DNA of 64,000 bases from Membranipora membranacea (lineage: Eukaryota; Bryozoa; Gymnolaemata; Cheilostomatida; Membraniporidae). Position 1 is the stretch's first letter. Every line of letters begins with the position of its first letter. Of this stretch, positions 39,346-51,700 are shown one piece after another. The notes under the pieces were generated by a model. It ran no database searches. It had not been told where the DNA came from and saw nothing but the letters and a program-made list of their open reading frames with translations. The DNA lies in contig OU612068.1 of assembly GCA_914767715.1 (NCBI GenBank), positions 7,938,001 to 8,002,000 of the forward strand, given 5' to 3'. Both the position numbers and the translations under genes were made by a program.

Positions 39346-39374
39346 CAATGAACTAAACCAGGTTTAGTTCATTG
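39346..39374. repeat. Palindromic repeat, family A copy 2
   Basis: Perfect 14-base arms (CAATGAACTAAACC and complement) around one A. An 11-base direct repeat ATTGGTCTAAG occurs at 39335-39345 and 39371-39381; the second copy overlaps the end of the palindrome. The core matches the palindrome at 2440-2464. Confidence 0.7.
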
Positions 39375-39746
39375 GTCTAAGATAGTTTTTAGTCCTTGTG
39401 TAGCGTGTAAATACTCTGAGATGAGTCGGGGACAGAAACCAAACCAACAGGACATGTCATTCAGAAATGCACAACTGATACATGAGTAGATAACACCATA
39501 TAATCTCCAACAGTACCTACAAACTACGCTTCCACTGCTTGGCCCGAATCCCACGGAAGGTCATCAGCAAATATTATACATAATAACAACACAGATAGAT
39601 CAATCTCGTAATGCTGTATAGTTTATTTTTATATTTACAATGTGATATATGAAAAATGACTTGACATTTACAAATTACGACAACTACTGTTCCAGATCTG
39701 GGTTTAGCTATTATACATGATTAATAATGTGACAACAAAGAAGGCA

Positions 39747-39752
39747 TTTATT
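39747..39752 (-). terminator. Poly(A) signal, SMARCD
   Basis: TTTATT on the + strand, about 285 bases beyond the SMARCD stop. A second signal lies at 39622-39627. Confidence 0.4.
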
Positions 39753-40036
39753 ACAGAGAGGTAATCCACTGCTTTTGTGTAGTCCAGTAGATGACAATGC
39801 TACTGATTCCGTCATGAAATAAACAATTTAATGCAGAATTGAAGAGACCTGGTGCAATACAATATTTTCTACCCCAACTGTTCAAAAAAGACATCGGATC
39901 ATGCGTATTCAAACACTGAAGAGGATACAGCTTGAGATGAGCTATCAGTCCCCTATCGCAGAGAAATGGAGCCAAAAACTATCCATAGTTCAATAAGAAA
40001 TGTCCACTAACTAGTAAATGACCGATGACTATTTGG

Positions 40037-43000
40037 TTATGTTCTGTATCCCAGTGCTTGGTCGAGCTCGGTTTTTCTTTTCTGTACTTGGTTGTAGAAA
40101 TATCTGGAGACTCCTTCATGTATGGTAGGTTTGTAATAAAAGTCTGCCCTTCTCTCTTCCTCAGGGCAGCCAACTATGTCCTTCATTGTCTGAAATACAA
40201 ATGTCAAATACTGAGTGCACGCCTCAAAATCGAAACAAGTCTTATTTAGCTGAGGAAGTCATGGCAGTTAAAAATAAGAAAAAAGTCTACCTCTTCTTTT
40301 GACTGAGGTACACTAGCCTTTACACAGCCTGACTCAGTTCACCAACTAAGTGAAGACCTAGCCATAAACTTTTCAAGTCTATGGTACTAGCAATGGCATT
40401 TCTTTGGTTGTCTCACGGCTGTTTATATGAAGATTGGATTTATTTTTTGAGCAAGCGCAGGAAGCCTGTCTTGACAAGCTTTGTTCGGTAGCGCGCAAAG
40501 CTTGCCAAGACAGGCTTTGCTAAAGGCAGCTTGACACATTGAATGTCAGATGTACACTGTTGACACAATGATATGTACCTTGAGATCTCTTGTCTGTGAG
40601 ATGAGCCAGTTAGTAATAAACTCTTGAGGGCTCTCAGCAAAGCTCAGATAAAACTCTCTAGAAGTCTTCAGAGAGTTAATCTGTTCTACTGTATCATGAA
40701 TCTTATTATCACAAGCTACAATCTCCTACAAACAACACCAAAATATCAAGTTATTATTACAGTGGTTTGGTCAGTACAATCAACTTAACAACTCAACAAT
40801 TGGAATCATACTGAGATGAACGTAAATGCATACAATTTTGAGATGAAGTTTGATACATGTTGCCCAACTCCTCCCTCTCCGCCTGGCAACCTGTATCCAT
40901 AAATTTTTTAATACGGGGAAAATGTCTTGTTACAGGTTGCATGCCAGGAGGAGTGGGGGCAAATCTCTGGTGCTAAGATTTGCCAGCTGCCTTTTGGTAG
41001 AGGTAGAGGGAGAAAATCCTAATGCAGGCTCACTGGACAATATTCGATCCAGATATTATTGTAGCTTATGTTCACAAATGTTCATACGGGTCTGACTTAC
41101 AGACTGACTCTGTGGAGACATCATGAAATCTCTCATGGCTTCTTTCTTGGGATCATCGACTTCTATCTCAACATCATAAGCTGCTGCCTTCTTGGCAGCA
41201 TCAGGTCCCTCAACACTGTAACAATGAAAGTATGATATACTACAGCGAACCTGTTTTTTTTTTCAGTTTTCTAGATTGAAGGTCAATTCATATAATTGGT
41301 CAATTGGTCAGTTCAATGTTGTATTTTTCATAGTCATTACTTAATTTTTCTAACGTGAATATATTTTTCTCAGATAGTTTAAATAATGCATATAAAGTAT
41401 TTAATTATTGTATGGTAGATTAGATAACTTTACTTACACGATAGTATGGTTGATAACGATGGGATCCGGTGGCTGTAGGAGGTTATGTAGTCGAGCAGGC
41501 AACTCTGCAAACTTCAGCCTCTTTGTGTCGAATATCTAAAACAGTCAAGTGAACAAATCATCAGTCCTGAATTTGGTCAATCTATATGAGATGCTTTTGC
41601 ACATGATTTAGAGGAACCAATTATATGAGCAATTATATGACAATGCTTGTCTTCTTAGAGGGGAAGAATGTTCCAGGTCATAATTGTTGCAATATCTCAA
41701 AACCTGAATACACAGTTTCCTTCAACATCAGTTTTAAATGCTGTCAATATGACAGTTTAATAACAGAGCCTTTTCAGTCGCATGAATTGTTATCTGTCCA
41801 TGACATAATAACAAAAAATAAACAACATAACTTACTGGAGCGAGGAAGGCGTCACAGTTGATGAATTCTCTCTCGTTAGGATCCTGTAGTTTATGCTGTT
41901 TGATGTACTGCCACAGAGCGTTGATGATATTAGGACGTGACTCGGTGTGTATACCCAGCAGTCGAGCTAGTCTACTCTCAAGCTTGTATTTAGCAGGGTT
42001 GTGATCTAGCATCAGTAACACTGTACATTTCACATTCTGATCTCCGGAGCGCTTCACTTGAAAACCATCAGTCTCATTAGTCTTTGTCGTTCTGTGCCAC
42101 TAAAAATGGAGACATGACAGATTGTACTATGTGAAATCATAAGGACCTAGTAGGCAAATAACATACCAAAATAAATTACAAAAATTTCCTCAACATTTTG
42201 CTGCTGTATTGAAAAAATGGAGAACTCGCTATTGAGGCCACAATTGTGAAGAATAAACTAGATGAATTTTGAAACAAATGGCCTGGAGAGGGTTGCAGGG
42301 TTTATGGTATTATAAAGTTCTACGTCTGTTTGTTGATGGTTATTTTTCTATGGTGAGAAGCAGTTTCAGACCATTATCCACACTGACAAGTTGGCGAGGT
42401 TGATTTCGCTGATTGAGAGTGGGACACGATAATCTATTACAAGGAGTTGTGCCTTCTATTTAACGAGGACACAACTTATATATAGAGCGTGCAAAATAAG
42501 ATATTTTTATGAAAACTAACTTCAACCAAATGGTTATCAGGTCCATACAGCTCCTTATCCAGCTCAATCACTAAACTCTTGAAGAATGTGGAGAATTTCT
42601 GTTTGGGTTTTGATCCTTCTGCATTCTACAAAAACAGCACTCAACATTAGTATAAAACACGAAAGGGCAACTGCAGTACATTTAAGAACAATTAAAATAA
42701 AATAGCCTAAGCACAACTCAATTTGCCAACTCTCACTACCCCATGGATACACACATTAAATAACAAAAAAGTATGAAGCAATATTAACAATCACCAATCA
42801 CCAATCACATAACCACACCTGAATGAACTCACTGTGGTGAGGGATACTCTGGTTATGAGGTTTCAGGATTTGATCTATTATCTATAATTTATGCTTGTGG
42901 TGAGTGTTGTAACAATACTTAGGAAGGGGGGATGTCACTCACCTCATCCAGAAGTCTGCCCTCCACTCTGAGCTCCCACCACGGCCCTGTATCCTCACCA

Positions 43001-46000
43001 CCGTCAGCGTCCTGACGAGCTGTGTTAAATGTGTTAGATATAAATATCCTCAACTTTCTCTTTTGCTAAAAAAAGGCAGACAATCATAATTAAAATTTAT
43101 TCAACAACCAATCTTCAGAGCAAGTCAATGCCATCGAAGACTGCATGTACATACTTTTTTTTTACATTCAAAGTGAAGGTAATCAAGTGTTTGCTTGTTG
43201 TACAAAATCAGATAGGCAACAATATCAATTGTGTGAATTATTTGGCTTACAATTACTATTGCTAATATCAATTATTCAAAGAATCATTAAAAGGCATCCA
43301 ATGAAAATGAACAAGCCTCACCTTCATGGGGCGTTTCAGAGCCTCCTGGATATCTAGTTTCTTTCTCGAGATCACAGTGTCCAGTTTTCTCTCAAAGGCC
43401 AGCAGATCCATATAAGCCTGTGACTCAGGGACCAGCTGTCTGATCTTCTGAGACAGAATCTTATCTGCTATCTTTGGTTTCTTCCTCCTTCAAATCGTTA
43501 ATGGAAATTTAGAATCAAGTTCCACTTTTGTAAAATTAACCCTTTTCATTTAAAGCGAAAGAACCACCTGTCTTGTATTTATGAAAATGATCAGGGCTGT
43601 ATCCTTCAGCTTCATATGGTAGGGCCAGGCGAGGTGGGTTGGGAAGGGGCGTTGTGCATACACCCCTGATAGCCATAATAATAAATATCACAATTTACAT
43701 GTCTCAACCAAACCTGATTTTATCGCAAGGCAACTTACAGGCGAGGACGCTGGTCCATACCAGGTGGCATGTTAGGTGGAGGGCGCTTTCGGCTTCTCTC
43801 TAAAGCATCATGTAAAGCTGAAGGATTTGGTGATGGTCTCCCTGGCATACCTGTAAAAATCGACATAACCAAACAATCAAACAACACAAATGTATTATCA
43901 TAGAGCCCTGACCAATTTCATTTACAGCAATTTATCGCAACAGAAATTTCTGATAATTTCATCAGTGATTCCAGGCTGTAGACGAATCTGCTATTCTAGG
44001 ACATAACATGATTACATATTCACTCAACAGAAAATTAAAGAGTCAATTGTGACTAAAGAACACTATTTCACTAAAACAACTGCTGAAGTCTGGTCAGAAT
44101 CCGAACATTTCAACAACATGAAGCACACAAAAACGCACACTGTCGGTAACATTGCAACATCTAACAATTATCTATTCTGATATATATTAAAAAGAATGAT
44201 TAACATGCATTGGTTTGGTATGTAGGTATTTTGATAGCTGATTAAAGTATTCTGGCAATAATTGTTATAAATAATCTATTGTGGCAGTTGTTGTTTTCTG
44301 CTTGACCATGGCTGTGGTTCTTGCCTCTTCCCTTACAGATTGAAAGAGCTTAGAATCTATGACTTACAACTATGGCTCACATAGACTAAATAAAATATGA
44401 TTTGACAGGTTTTCAGTTCATGTCATCAAAATACACAGGAGTGTCATTGCCAATCTAGATTGAAAAGCGCCATGCATTCATGCAAAATAATTCTGAAAGG
44501 GAGTCTTGGCTGTCTTGCAACAAGTTCTATGTAAAGTACGTCGTTAGCACCAACTATGATTTTCTCCATGCTTTGACTTATCACATGAGTTACTGAGGGA
44601 GATAGAGGTATATGGATCGGCAGAGGGTTTGGGTAGTGGGTGTACATTTAGGCATATAACACAATAAAAGAACATTCTCATGATGCTAGAGGATATAACA
44701 CACTAATATTTTTACATCTGCATTACACTCATAACTTACTACCGGAGGCAGTTGATGATGGCGCCTCAGCAGGCTTTTCTTTCTCTTTATTTTTACCTGA
44801 TTCATGAATGGGTTGAGAGCGTTGAGGCAAAAATGATGTGATAAACATGGCTTTTACATCGAGATTTTTGTTTGAGCTTGAGGCGCAAGCTAAGCGAGGA
44901 AAGAGGAGGATGTAGCCTCATCGATAATCCCAAGTTATATCTACATTCGTAGAAATGTGGTTCTGGATTTCAAAAAGATTATATTAAACAAATTTCAAGT
45001 ACATCTTGACTGATGTAGAGGCTGGCCAAGTGAGTTTATAGCTTTAGCAAAACAGCCATGCGTGTTTACCATAGAAGTGACTTCCAAAATTCAAGGTTCC
45101 GGTACCATGGCGGAAAAGCTAATACTTTATAATAGCTTGATGATATTTATTCATATTTACTGGTAGTTGGTTCTGATCAGATTTATTTTTTGTCTATTAA
45201 CACCGACATGGGCAAAGGTTGGATCAGCACAACATGCAAACTATTTATATTACCTTTGCCTTTTTCAGACCGATCTTTTTTAGAAGCTGAAATCATTTGC
45301 AATCACAACATCATAGAAATGTTTGGTAGAGAACAGAATGTGAGGATGAAGATATATCAGAGGAAGTTTAATTCCTTAAAATGGCTTCAACAGCCCTTCT
45401 CTCTTCAAAATAATTAATACATTTCATACCAGTGGTGATGGTACAACCATAATTTCTACCACCTAGAAATCAATTGTACTCATGAATGATTAAATAAAAT
45501 TATAGGAATCTTGGATCGCTTTCACGTAACTTGACAGTAAAAACTAACCTTGAGGGGGAAATGGAGAGCCACCCATGCGTGTCATATGCCCGGGCATCGG
45601 GGGACCTGGCATCGGCCCAGTCGGTGTGAATCCTGGTCTCGGCTGCTGAGGATTATTAGGAGTGCCCTGCAAGCAGATGAAACAGATCAAGTCAAAGATT
45701 TTCACTCAATAGGCCAACAATTTAACTTGAATAGGAATGTATACCAGTAGAATGAGGTAGGATCTGTCTGTATGTTCGACAGTTCTAGCTCACATAACAT
45801 ATAATAATATATATATGACAAAACAAATGAATCAGTAGAATTGAAACAAATACATTTTCCTACAAAATAGATTAATACAGTAGACTAGATAGATTGTTAG
45901 TATTCTATGAAGATATTTCCAAAGAGGTCTATCTTGATCTGACCTCAAAACAGGTAGTGTCTAAACTCACTCAGCCAGGGAGAATGGAAGCTCAATTGAG

Positions 46001-46100
46001 ACTCTAAACTAAACTTACTTACCATATTAAAATTTGCATTGTAAGGCTGTTGGAAAGGTCTTGCTGGTGAGTTGGGGAACCTTTGAGGTTGTGCCATCAT
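40037..46100 (-). CDS. SMARCD: SWI/SNF (BAF) complex subunit SMARCD / BAF60
   Basis: Twelve exons in transcript order: 46100-46023, 45666-45549, 44796-44743, 43850-43739, 43487-43322, 43065-42943, 42625-42521, 42099-41836, 41535-41438, 41215-41101, 40725-40579, 40189-40037. Sum 1,533 bases, 510 residues, close to the roughly 515 of human SMARCD1. Seen: a Pro/Gly/Met-rich N-terminus; the conserved block [19 protein letters not shown] (about 143-161); a SWIB/MDM2-like domain encoded by exon 8 ([18 protein letters not shown]); and the C-terminal block [11 protein letters not shown]...[13 protein letters not shown]. Known role: a core subunit of ATP-dependent BAF chromatin remodellers that bridges them to transcription factors, in the nucleus. 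Two donors three bases apart end exon 3 (last base 44743 or 44740), giving 510 or 511 residues. Two ATGs lie back to back at the start; the first was used. The gene diverges from the kinase gene at 48789. Confidence 0.96.
40462..40517. repeat. Palindromic repeat, family B copy 1
   Basis: 22-base arms (start AAGCCTGTCTTGACAAG) with one mismatch, around a 12-base loop, in SMARCD intron 11. The same arm sequence recurs at 59842-59875 and 61736-61810. Confidence 0.7.
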
Positions 46101-46606
46101 TGAAACGAGTTCAAGGCAATATTCTGTTTATATGCTGTCTTTTTTCCACCATCAATAATTTTTTAAGCTTGAAAGAAACTTTTTAATCTTTTTCTCAATT
46201 TGTTACCACAATTGGGTGCAATGTTTTCATCTGCGACATTCAAAAATCCTTAGAAATTAACGGGGGTACTAGTGACCTCCTTCTCCATCACTCTTTGACT
46301 CGGGAATTAGCTAATTGTTTTACACAGATATCTACAAAATAGTTCAATAATAGTATTGAATAGTTATGACAATTGTGTGTGGTGATCAATTGGTATTTCC
46401 TTCTTTTTTGGAATGTGACTCATCATTCAGACACTCACAGGCGATGAATACGATTGACTGGTCACGCGAGTTTGGGTTTTAATTATAATCAATGCTCTGG
46501 TTTACACTGATCATCACCATTACTAGATAAAGTGAAGAACATGTATCTCCACATGAGGATATAAATAATTAGTCACAAAAGGTAAATATCATAGATATTT
46601 TATTTG

Positions 46607-46650
46607 CCTTGTTGTTACAACAAGGAGTAATGGCGATAGGTTACTCCTTG
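46607..46650. repeat. Pair of overlapping small hairpins
   Basis: CCTTGTTG and its complement pair around TTA (46607-46625). CAAGGAGTAA pairs with TTACTCCTTG around ten bases (46621-46650). The two share CAAGG, so only one can form at a time. They lie immediately left of the inverted-repeat element. Confidence 0.5.
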
Positions 46651-46687
46651 TATGTTGTTGGTTACAATTAGTTTACATCCCCAGTCT

Positions 46688-47803
46688 GGGGGGGTCTTTC
46701 AATTAGAAAGAGCGATGCATTACTCAGGATCAGGTTCTGATGATCAGGTACTGATGGCCATGTCTGTGAGAAAGATGGTGTGTCGCAGGTTGGATATGTT
46801 TGGTGATGATATCAGAGTCTGCGTAGTGCATCTCCCGGAATAGGTTCAGCCTTCTTTCCTTGCGTCTCTCTCCTAGCTGCTCCCATCCAAGACTGTGGAC
46901 TAATCCGGTGACACTTGTCTTCCTATCACTCCTGATACCGCACACAAACCTTGTCGCTCTTCTTTGTACAGCTCTAGGGTTGTACAGCTTCTAGGGAAGT
47001 TTCCTGGGTTGATGTTAGTGAGTCCCAGGAGCAGCAAGTATACTCAAGCACTGGCCTGACCAGTTGTTTGTATGCCAGCGATTTGACTTCTTCGTTGGTG
47101 GTGGTCACATTTCTTCTGATGAATCCTAGTGTGTTGTTTGCCTTGGTAGCGATGTTGGGTATGTGTTTGTTCCAGCGCAATTTTGAATCCATGGTTACTC
47201 CAAGATACTTGACTTCGTCAGTCCTCGGTATTTTCATGTCATGCAGGCTGAGAGAATGTTGTGGCGGTTTAGTTTTCCTGGTGAATGATATGTGTTGGCA
47301 CTTGGCAGGGTGGAATTCCATATCCCAGGTTTTCTCCCATCCCTCCAGGGTATTGAGGTCGGCCTGGAGTTTATCGCTGTTTTTTCGGCGTTATAGAGGA
47401 TTGTGTCATCAGCAAAGAGTCTTAGGTACTGTAGAATGCAGTCCTTGGGGGAGGTCATCGATGTAGAAGAGGAAGAGGGTAGGCCCTACGACGCTTCCCT
47501 GCGGCACTCCTGATGTCACAGCCGCAGTTGATGATAAGGAGCCCTCCACAGCAGCCTGTTGGGATCTGTTAGATAAGAATTCCTCCACCCAAGAGCAAAT
47601 TTGGTAGCAGACTCCTTTATTTTCCAACTTGGTGATGAGTTTCTGATGGTTGACTTTATCAAACGCTTTCGAGAAATCCATCATACAAGCCTCGGTTTGT
47701 ATTCCTTGATCCAAGTGGTAGCAAGTGCCCTAGCAGGTATTGCTCACTCAGTGAGTGAGCGATCAGATTGCGATTTTGGCTGTTTCTAATTGAAAGACCC
47801 CCC
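46688..47803. mobile_element. Terminal-inverted-repeat element, copy A, containing a retrotransposon fragment
   Basis: The left end starts with a G run then TCTTTCAATTAGAAAGAGCGAT; the right end carries the complement TTTCTAATTGAAAGA then a C run. The last 76 bases (47728-47803) are nearly identical to the last 76 of copy B (47988-48063). The interior, about 46722-47727, is replaced by a broken non-LTR retrotransposon. No transposase is present, so this is a non-autonomous element. Flanking AGTTTACATCCCCA (46670-46683) and TGGGAATGTAAACA (47804-47817) are also near-complements, so the true ends may lie further out. Confidence 0.65.
46722..47727 (-). pseudogene. 5'-truncated, frameshifted non-LTR retrotransposon reverse transcriptase
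   Basis: Four overlapping - strand frames (47714-47409, 47458-47234, 47321-46974, 46945-46730) together read a reverse-transcriptase C-terminal half. Blocks visible in order: [28 protein letters not shown], the catalytic [25 protein letters not shown], and a tail with VHSLGWEQLGERRKERRL. These are typical of CR1/Jockey-type LINEs. The frame shifts at least three times and the N-terminal half and endonuclease are missing, so it is dead. It sits inside inverted-repeat element copy A. Confidence 0.85.
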
Positions 47804-47817
47804 TGGGAATGTAAACA

Positions 47818-48063
47818 GGGGGGCCTTTCAATTAGAAAGAGTGATCCTTTACTGAAGCAAGTTATCACTATCACATCGCTCAAAATTATCACTCACTTGG
47901 TGTTTCAATTAGAGAAAATCGCTCCCAAATCGCTCACTCAGAATGTAGATAGTTCCATCAAGTGACTGAGCGATCTGAAAGCGAGACCCCTAGCAGGTAT
48001 CGCTCACTCACCGAGTGAGCGATAAGATTGCGATTTTGGCTGTTTCTAATTGAAAGACCCCCC
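47818..48063. mobile_element. Terminal-inverted-repeat element, copy B (MITE-like)
   Basis: 246 bases bounded by the same G-run/TTTCAATTAGAAAGAG and complementary ends as copy A, 14 bases to its right. The interior has several short GCTCACTCA/GAGTGAGC inverted motifs and no coding capacity. This appears to be the form without the retrotransposon insertion. Confidence 0.7.
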
Positions 48064-48489
48064 TGAGACCCAGATTTTTTCATTGTACTGTAGACCTGTC
48101 TCTACTTTTTTCATTCATTCAACTCACAAGTTGAAAATGTAAATACTGATTTCAACTAAATCAAATGTCCTATTCATATCAGTCTAAAAATCTCTTAGTA
48201 AAGGGTTCAATTGAATAATTTCATGATTTGATTTGCAACTCAGAATCATCTCTTGACCCATTCTTCTCACATCATGCTATGTATATCCAGGCGGCGCTAT
48301 TCTGATAACTTGCAAGACAACTTTAACTGTTGCTAATTATCACCTTTCGCCTCTAATTCTATCCCGGTATTCCCTCTAGAGTGGGATGCTAGTCCATAGT
48401 ATAGTACTCTAGTCGCATCCTACACACAGTGCCCACTGGCTTTCCCCATGAGGAATATATACACACAGTAGAGCTCCGGTATTTGAGTC

Positions 48490-48610
48490 CCATAACACCA
48501 CTTGTTAGGAGGAATGGCTTGCTAGAACCAAATCAGGCATGATTGCCAGTGCCAGGTACTGAACCTGGACCTAGAAGATCATAAGTCTATTCCCACTAAG
48601 GCCCACTCAT
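48490..48610 (-). mobile_element. tRNA-derived SINE (probable)
   Basis: On the - strand a B-box-like GGTTCAGTACC (48555-48565) lies about 30 bases downstream of an A-box-like TTAGTGGGAATAG (about 48588-48600), the spacing of a tRNA-type internal promoter. The flanking stretch does not fold as a proper tRNA, so it is called as a SINE and not a tRNA gene. Boundaries are approximate. Confidence 0.45.
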
Positions 48611-48788
48611 TCAAGCGTAAATTTTGAAAGCTGTAAGTTGGATGTCCAGCCACAATCAAATTGTAGTGAGACTTACAGAGAGTGGTAATAGAGCCCGGCC
48701 TTTAGGGTCCAGGTCTAGTCCTTGGATTTTGATCACTGTTAACTTTGACATTTATTGTGTCTTGTCTTCTTACAGTCTAAATGCAAAG

Positions 48789-51700
48789 ATGACGGTGTCA
48801 GAAATAAACTCAACACAGCTTTTGTTGCTCAAAGCAAGGGCAAACAACTACGCTAACTACAAACCTTCCAGGGAACTTCCAGCAGAACATGGTGTACTCA
48901 CTGAGGACATAGATCATTGTTTGGCTCTTGGATTGGTGAGAATAATTTTATAATATGTGAATTGAGTGTGTGCTGAGCTGCTTAATCATTGAGGTTGCAT
49001 TTCACCAAGACAAGAAGAAGTATATTATACTCTGAATCTATCGCTGGTATATATTTTTTCAATGACCAGATGAAACCTAGTCTGAGCCATCAGATAGCAT
49101 TTAGAGATCTCTAGTCTCTAGACATTCATACATTCAGCCCAAAAAATGTAATTATTATGTGTTTATTATTTCAGCTGAAGCATGGTTATGACGAGGAATT
49201 GCCTGGAGACTTGAGCAGATCCGTGTTTGTTCCCTTTAACAAGTGCCTACACTACTGCATGCAGAATGGAATAAGCCTAAACAAAGATCACTGTGAGATC
49301 TGTGATACTATCGCTGACCTCAGCAAGCATACGTCAAAATGTCTGAGCCACCCAGAAATTTGTTCTGGCTGTAAAAGTTTCTTCAATCTACTTGAGTATC
49401 ATTTGAATAACTGTTACACATGCGACATGCATCTGTGTACAAAACTCAAACTGAAGATGATGAAGTACAACTATGGGGTTAGAGACGGTTTGCTGGAGCT
49501 GTGGTCAAAGATACAGCAGTATGTCTCACGTTTCCTCCCGGCCGCTGTGGTCCTTACTCAGGTGCCTAATAAGAATGGTATTGTCCGCGGCGAACAAACT
49601 CCATGTCGAGGTATGTATTAAATACATGCTAAACAACCATCAGCAATTTTTAGTTCTTACAGTAATAAGAATAATCAGTTACCACAATGCTTTGAGCTGT
49701 ACAATAATGTAGAAGTGACTCAGTTCACTTTCACTGCTTATCCATCAATATTATAGCTAGAACCTGAGATTGCCCACCATCAACACACATTAGGTATCAG
49801 TGGATAGTTTCATAGAGCGCATACCCACTGTATAACCAGAAAATATACAGGCTTGCTCATTGTTTGATATGATTGTAGGGAGGTTTCCCAGTGTGTTTGA
49901 CTCTATATCTCTTACACCACCCAAACCGACGGTAGTGGCCAGATCACCTGGTGGACATAATAGAATGGATACTGGTGCTGTACGGGCTGAACCACGAGGT
50001 TAGTATACGTCACAGTCATTGGATATCTTAGGACTCTGCTGTGTATGGGGTTATAGATTATCACTGTTATTAGCTAAGCTCTCCTCAATCACCTCCAGAG
50101 TTGCAGAGAAAGGGCTTATATGATTTAAGTGGTGCTTTTCCTCATCAAAACTTCTTCTTTCAAATCACAACATGATTCACTTTGAGCGACAGCAAGTGGG
50201 CCAGTCTTATGTTAGCACTTTTCATATTAGAACTGGTGTTTCAATGCTGTCTAGATTGAACTATTGCACAACATCAGTCAATAACAATGGAAAAGCAAAT
50301 AGATCAATCCTATTGCTTTTGCTGATTTTGTTTTGTTTATAACATGATGTCAAAAACTGGTTGAGAATGAGATGTGATTGTAATTAGTAATTGGTACCAA
50401 AAGTCACACTGAAATTGTTAATCAGATAATTGAGGATAGTGGAAAAGAAATGTCAAAACATCAATAATACTTTGCAGTTAGGCCAATATTGATGAATATA
50501 CTCCTTAGCCTTGAGGCAACCCACGCAAAGTCAGTGAGCGTCCATAATATACCATAATATACAATGTAAAAAGGACCTAAGAATATCGACTGGAGGCCAA
50601 TATACCTTCTAAATAAATGTACCAATCAACTTTATCAGCCAAATTTCAACCTTTAGTTTGCCACTTAGATAGGTAGGTAGAGTAGAGCAGAACACTAACA
50701 TCATGTTTACTTATTGATTCTATAAAATGCTTCATTATCAATACAAGGAAATAAAAAAGATAAGCTGATACCTCACTGACGCCAATCATGATAGATTGTA
50801 TTAAAATAGATTGATTGGTATGCGACCTGGCTATGATCCACAGCTGCTATAGAAACAGTAAAAAATCCTAGATAGCCTAATAAATGTTAATGTTTCTGAT
50901 GATCCCATTCACAATATAATGTTGGGATGCCTGGGCTTGAATAGAAATTTTCAGCCAGCCGTATCAGTACATAAGCCAGGTCTATGTGTTAAGGTCCTGT
51001 GACAGATGGCTGTGGTGTTAAAATGTCGGTGGAAAACCAACAATAACTCAATCAAGATACAAAATGCATATTGCAGCAAATGATTTGTTATGGCTTCTGG
51101 TTCCCTTGGATTCTTTCATGATGCGGGTATTATTTGCAGGTCTTGGCGACTCTCATCAAATACAACTGATGCCTGACCCTACAGCGGGCCTGAGTTTCTC
51201 AATGGAGTTTGCTACTACCCAGGGTCAGGCTTTCTATCCCGACCAGAACCTAAACACTCAGGCTATCCAGGATGACTACATGAATGATATGAATAAGATT
51301 GCTCAAACATTCCAGGTAGGCCCAGCTTTTTGAAACTCAATTAAATCTCACCACTTTTCAAATGTATAGGTGTGATAATGATATATCTGTAGAAGGATAT
51401 ATGATGTTACTCAGATTGTACTCATGGCATATATGGTATACTTGAGGCCTCCCCAGTTCAAGGACATCATGTTATATTGCTACCAGATGTACTGTGAAGT
51501 GTGTGTATATGTTTATGTATGTACAATACTTATGTATGTACTTATGTATACTATGTATGTATGTATGTATGCGTGTATGTATGTATGCGTGTATGTATGT
51601 ATGCGTGTATGTATGTATGCGTGTATGTATGTATGCGTGTATGTATGTATGTATGTATGTATGTATGTATACTTATGTAGGTACTTATGTATGTACAATA

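Larger units (their letters stand above)
38224..40036. other. Intergenic region downstream of SMARCD
   Basis: Holds the SMARCD 3' UTR with - strand poly(A) signals at 39747-39752 and 39622-39627, and the palindrome at 39346-39374. The small frames present show no motif. Confidence 0.5.
46101..48788. other. Divergent intergenic region between SMARCD and the kinase gene
   Basis: Both promoters should lie here, along with most of the mobile DNA in the window: a hairpin cluster at 46607-46650, two tandem inverted-repeat elements at 46688-48063, and a tRNA-like SINE at 48490-48610. A splice acceptor at 48775 just before the kinase ATG implies a 5' non-coding exon somewhere upstream. Confidence 0.6.

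Noticed and set aside
48624-48953. Longer open frame running into kinase exon 1, suggesting an earlier start
   Set aside because: A splice acceptor (TTCTTACAG) sits at 48775, just before the clean ATG at 48789. The upstream part of the frame has no conservation signal and overlaps a SINE-like region.
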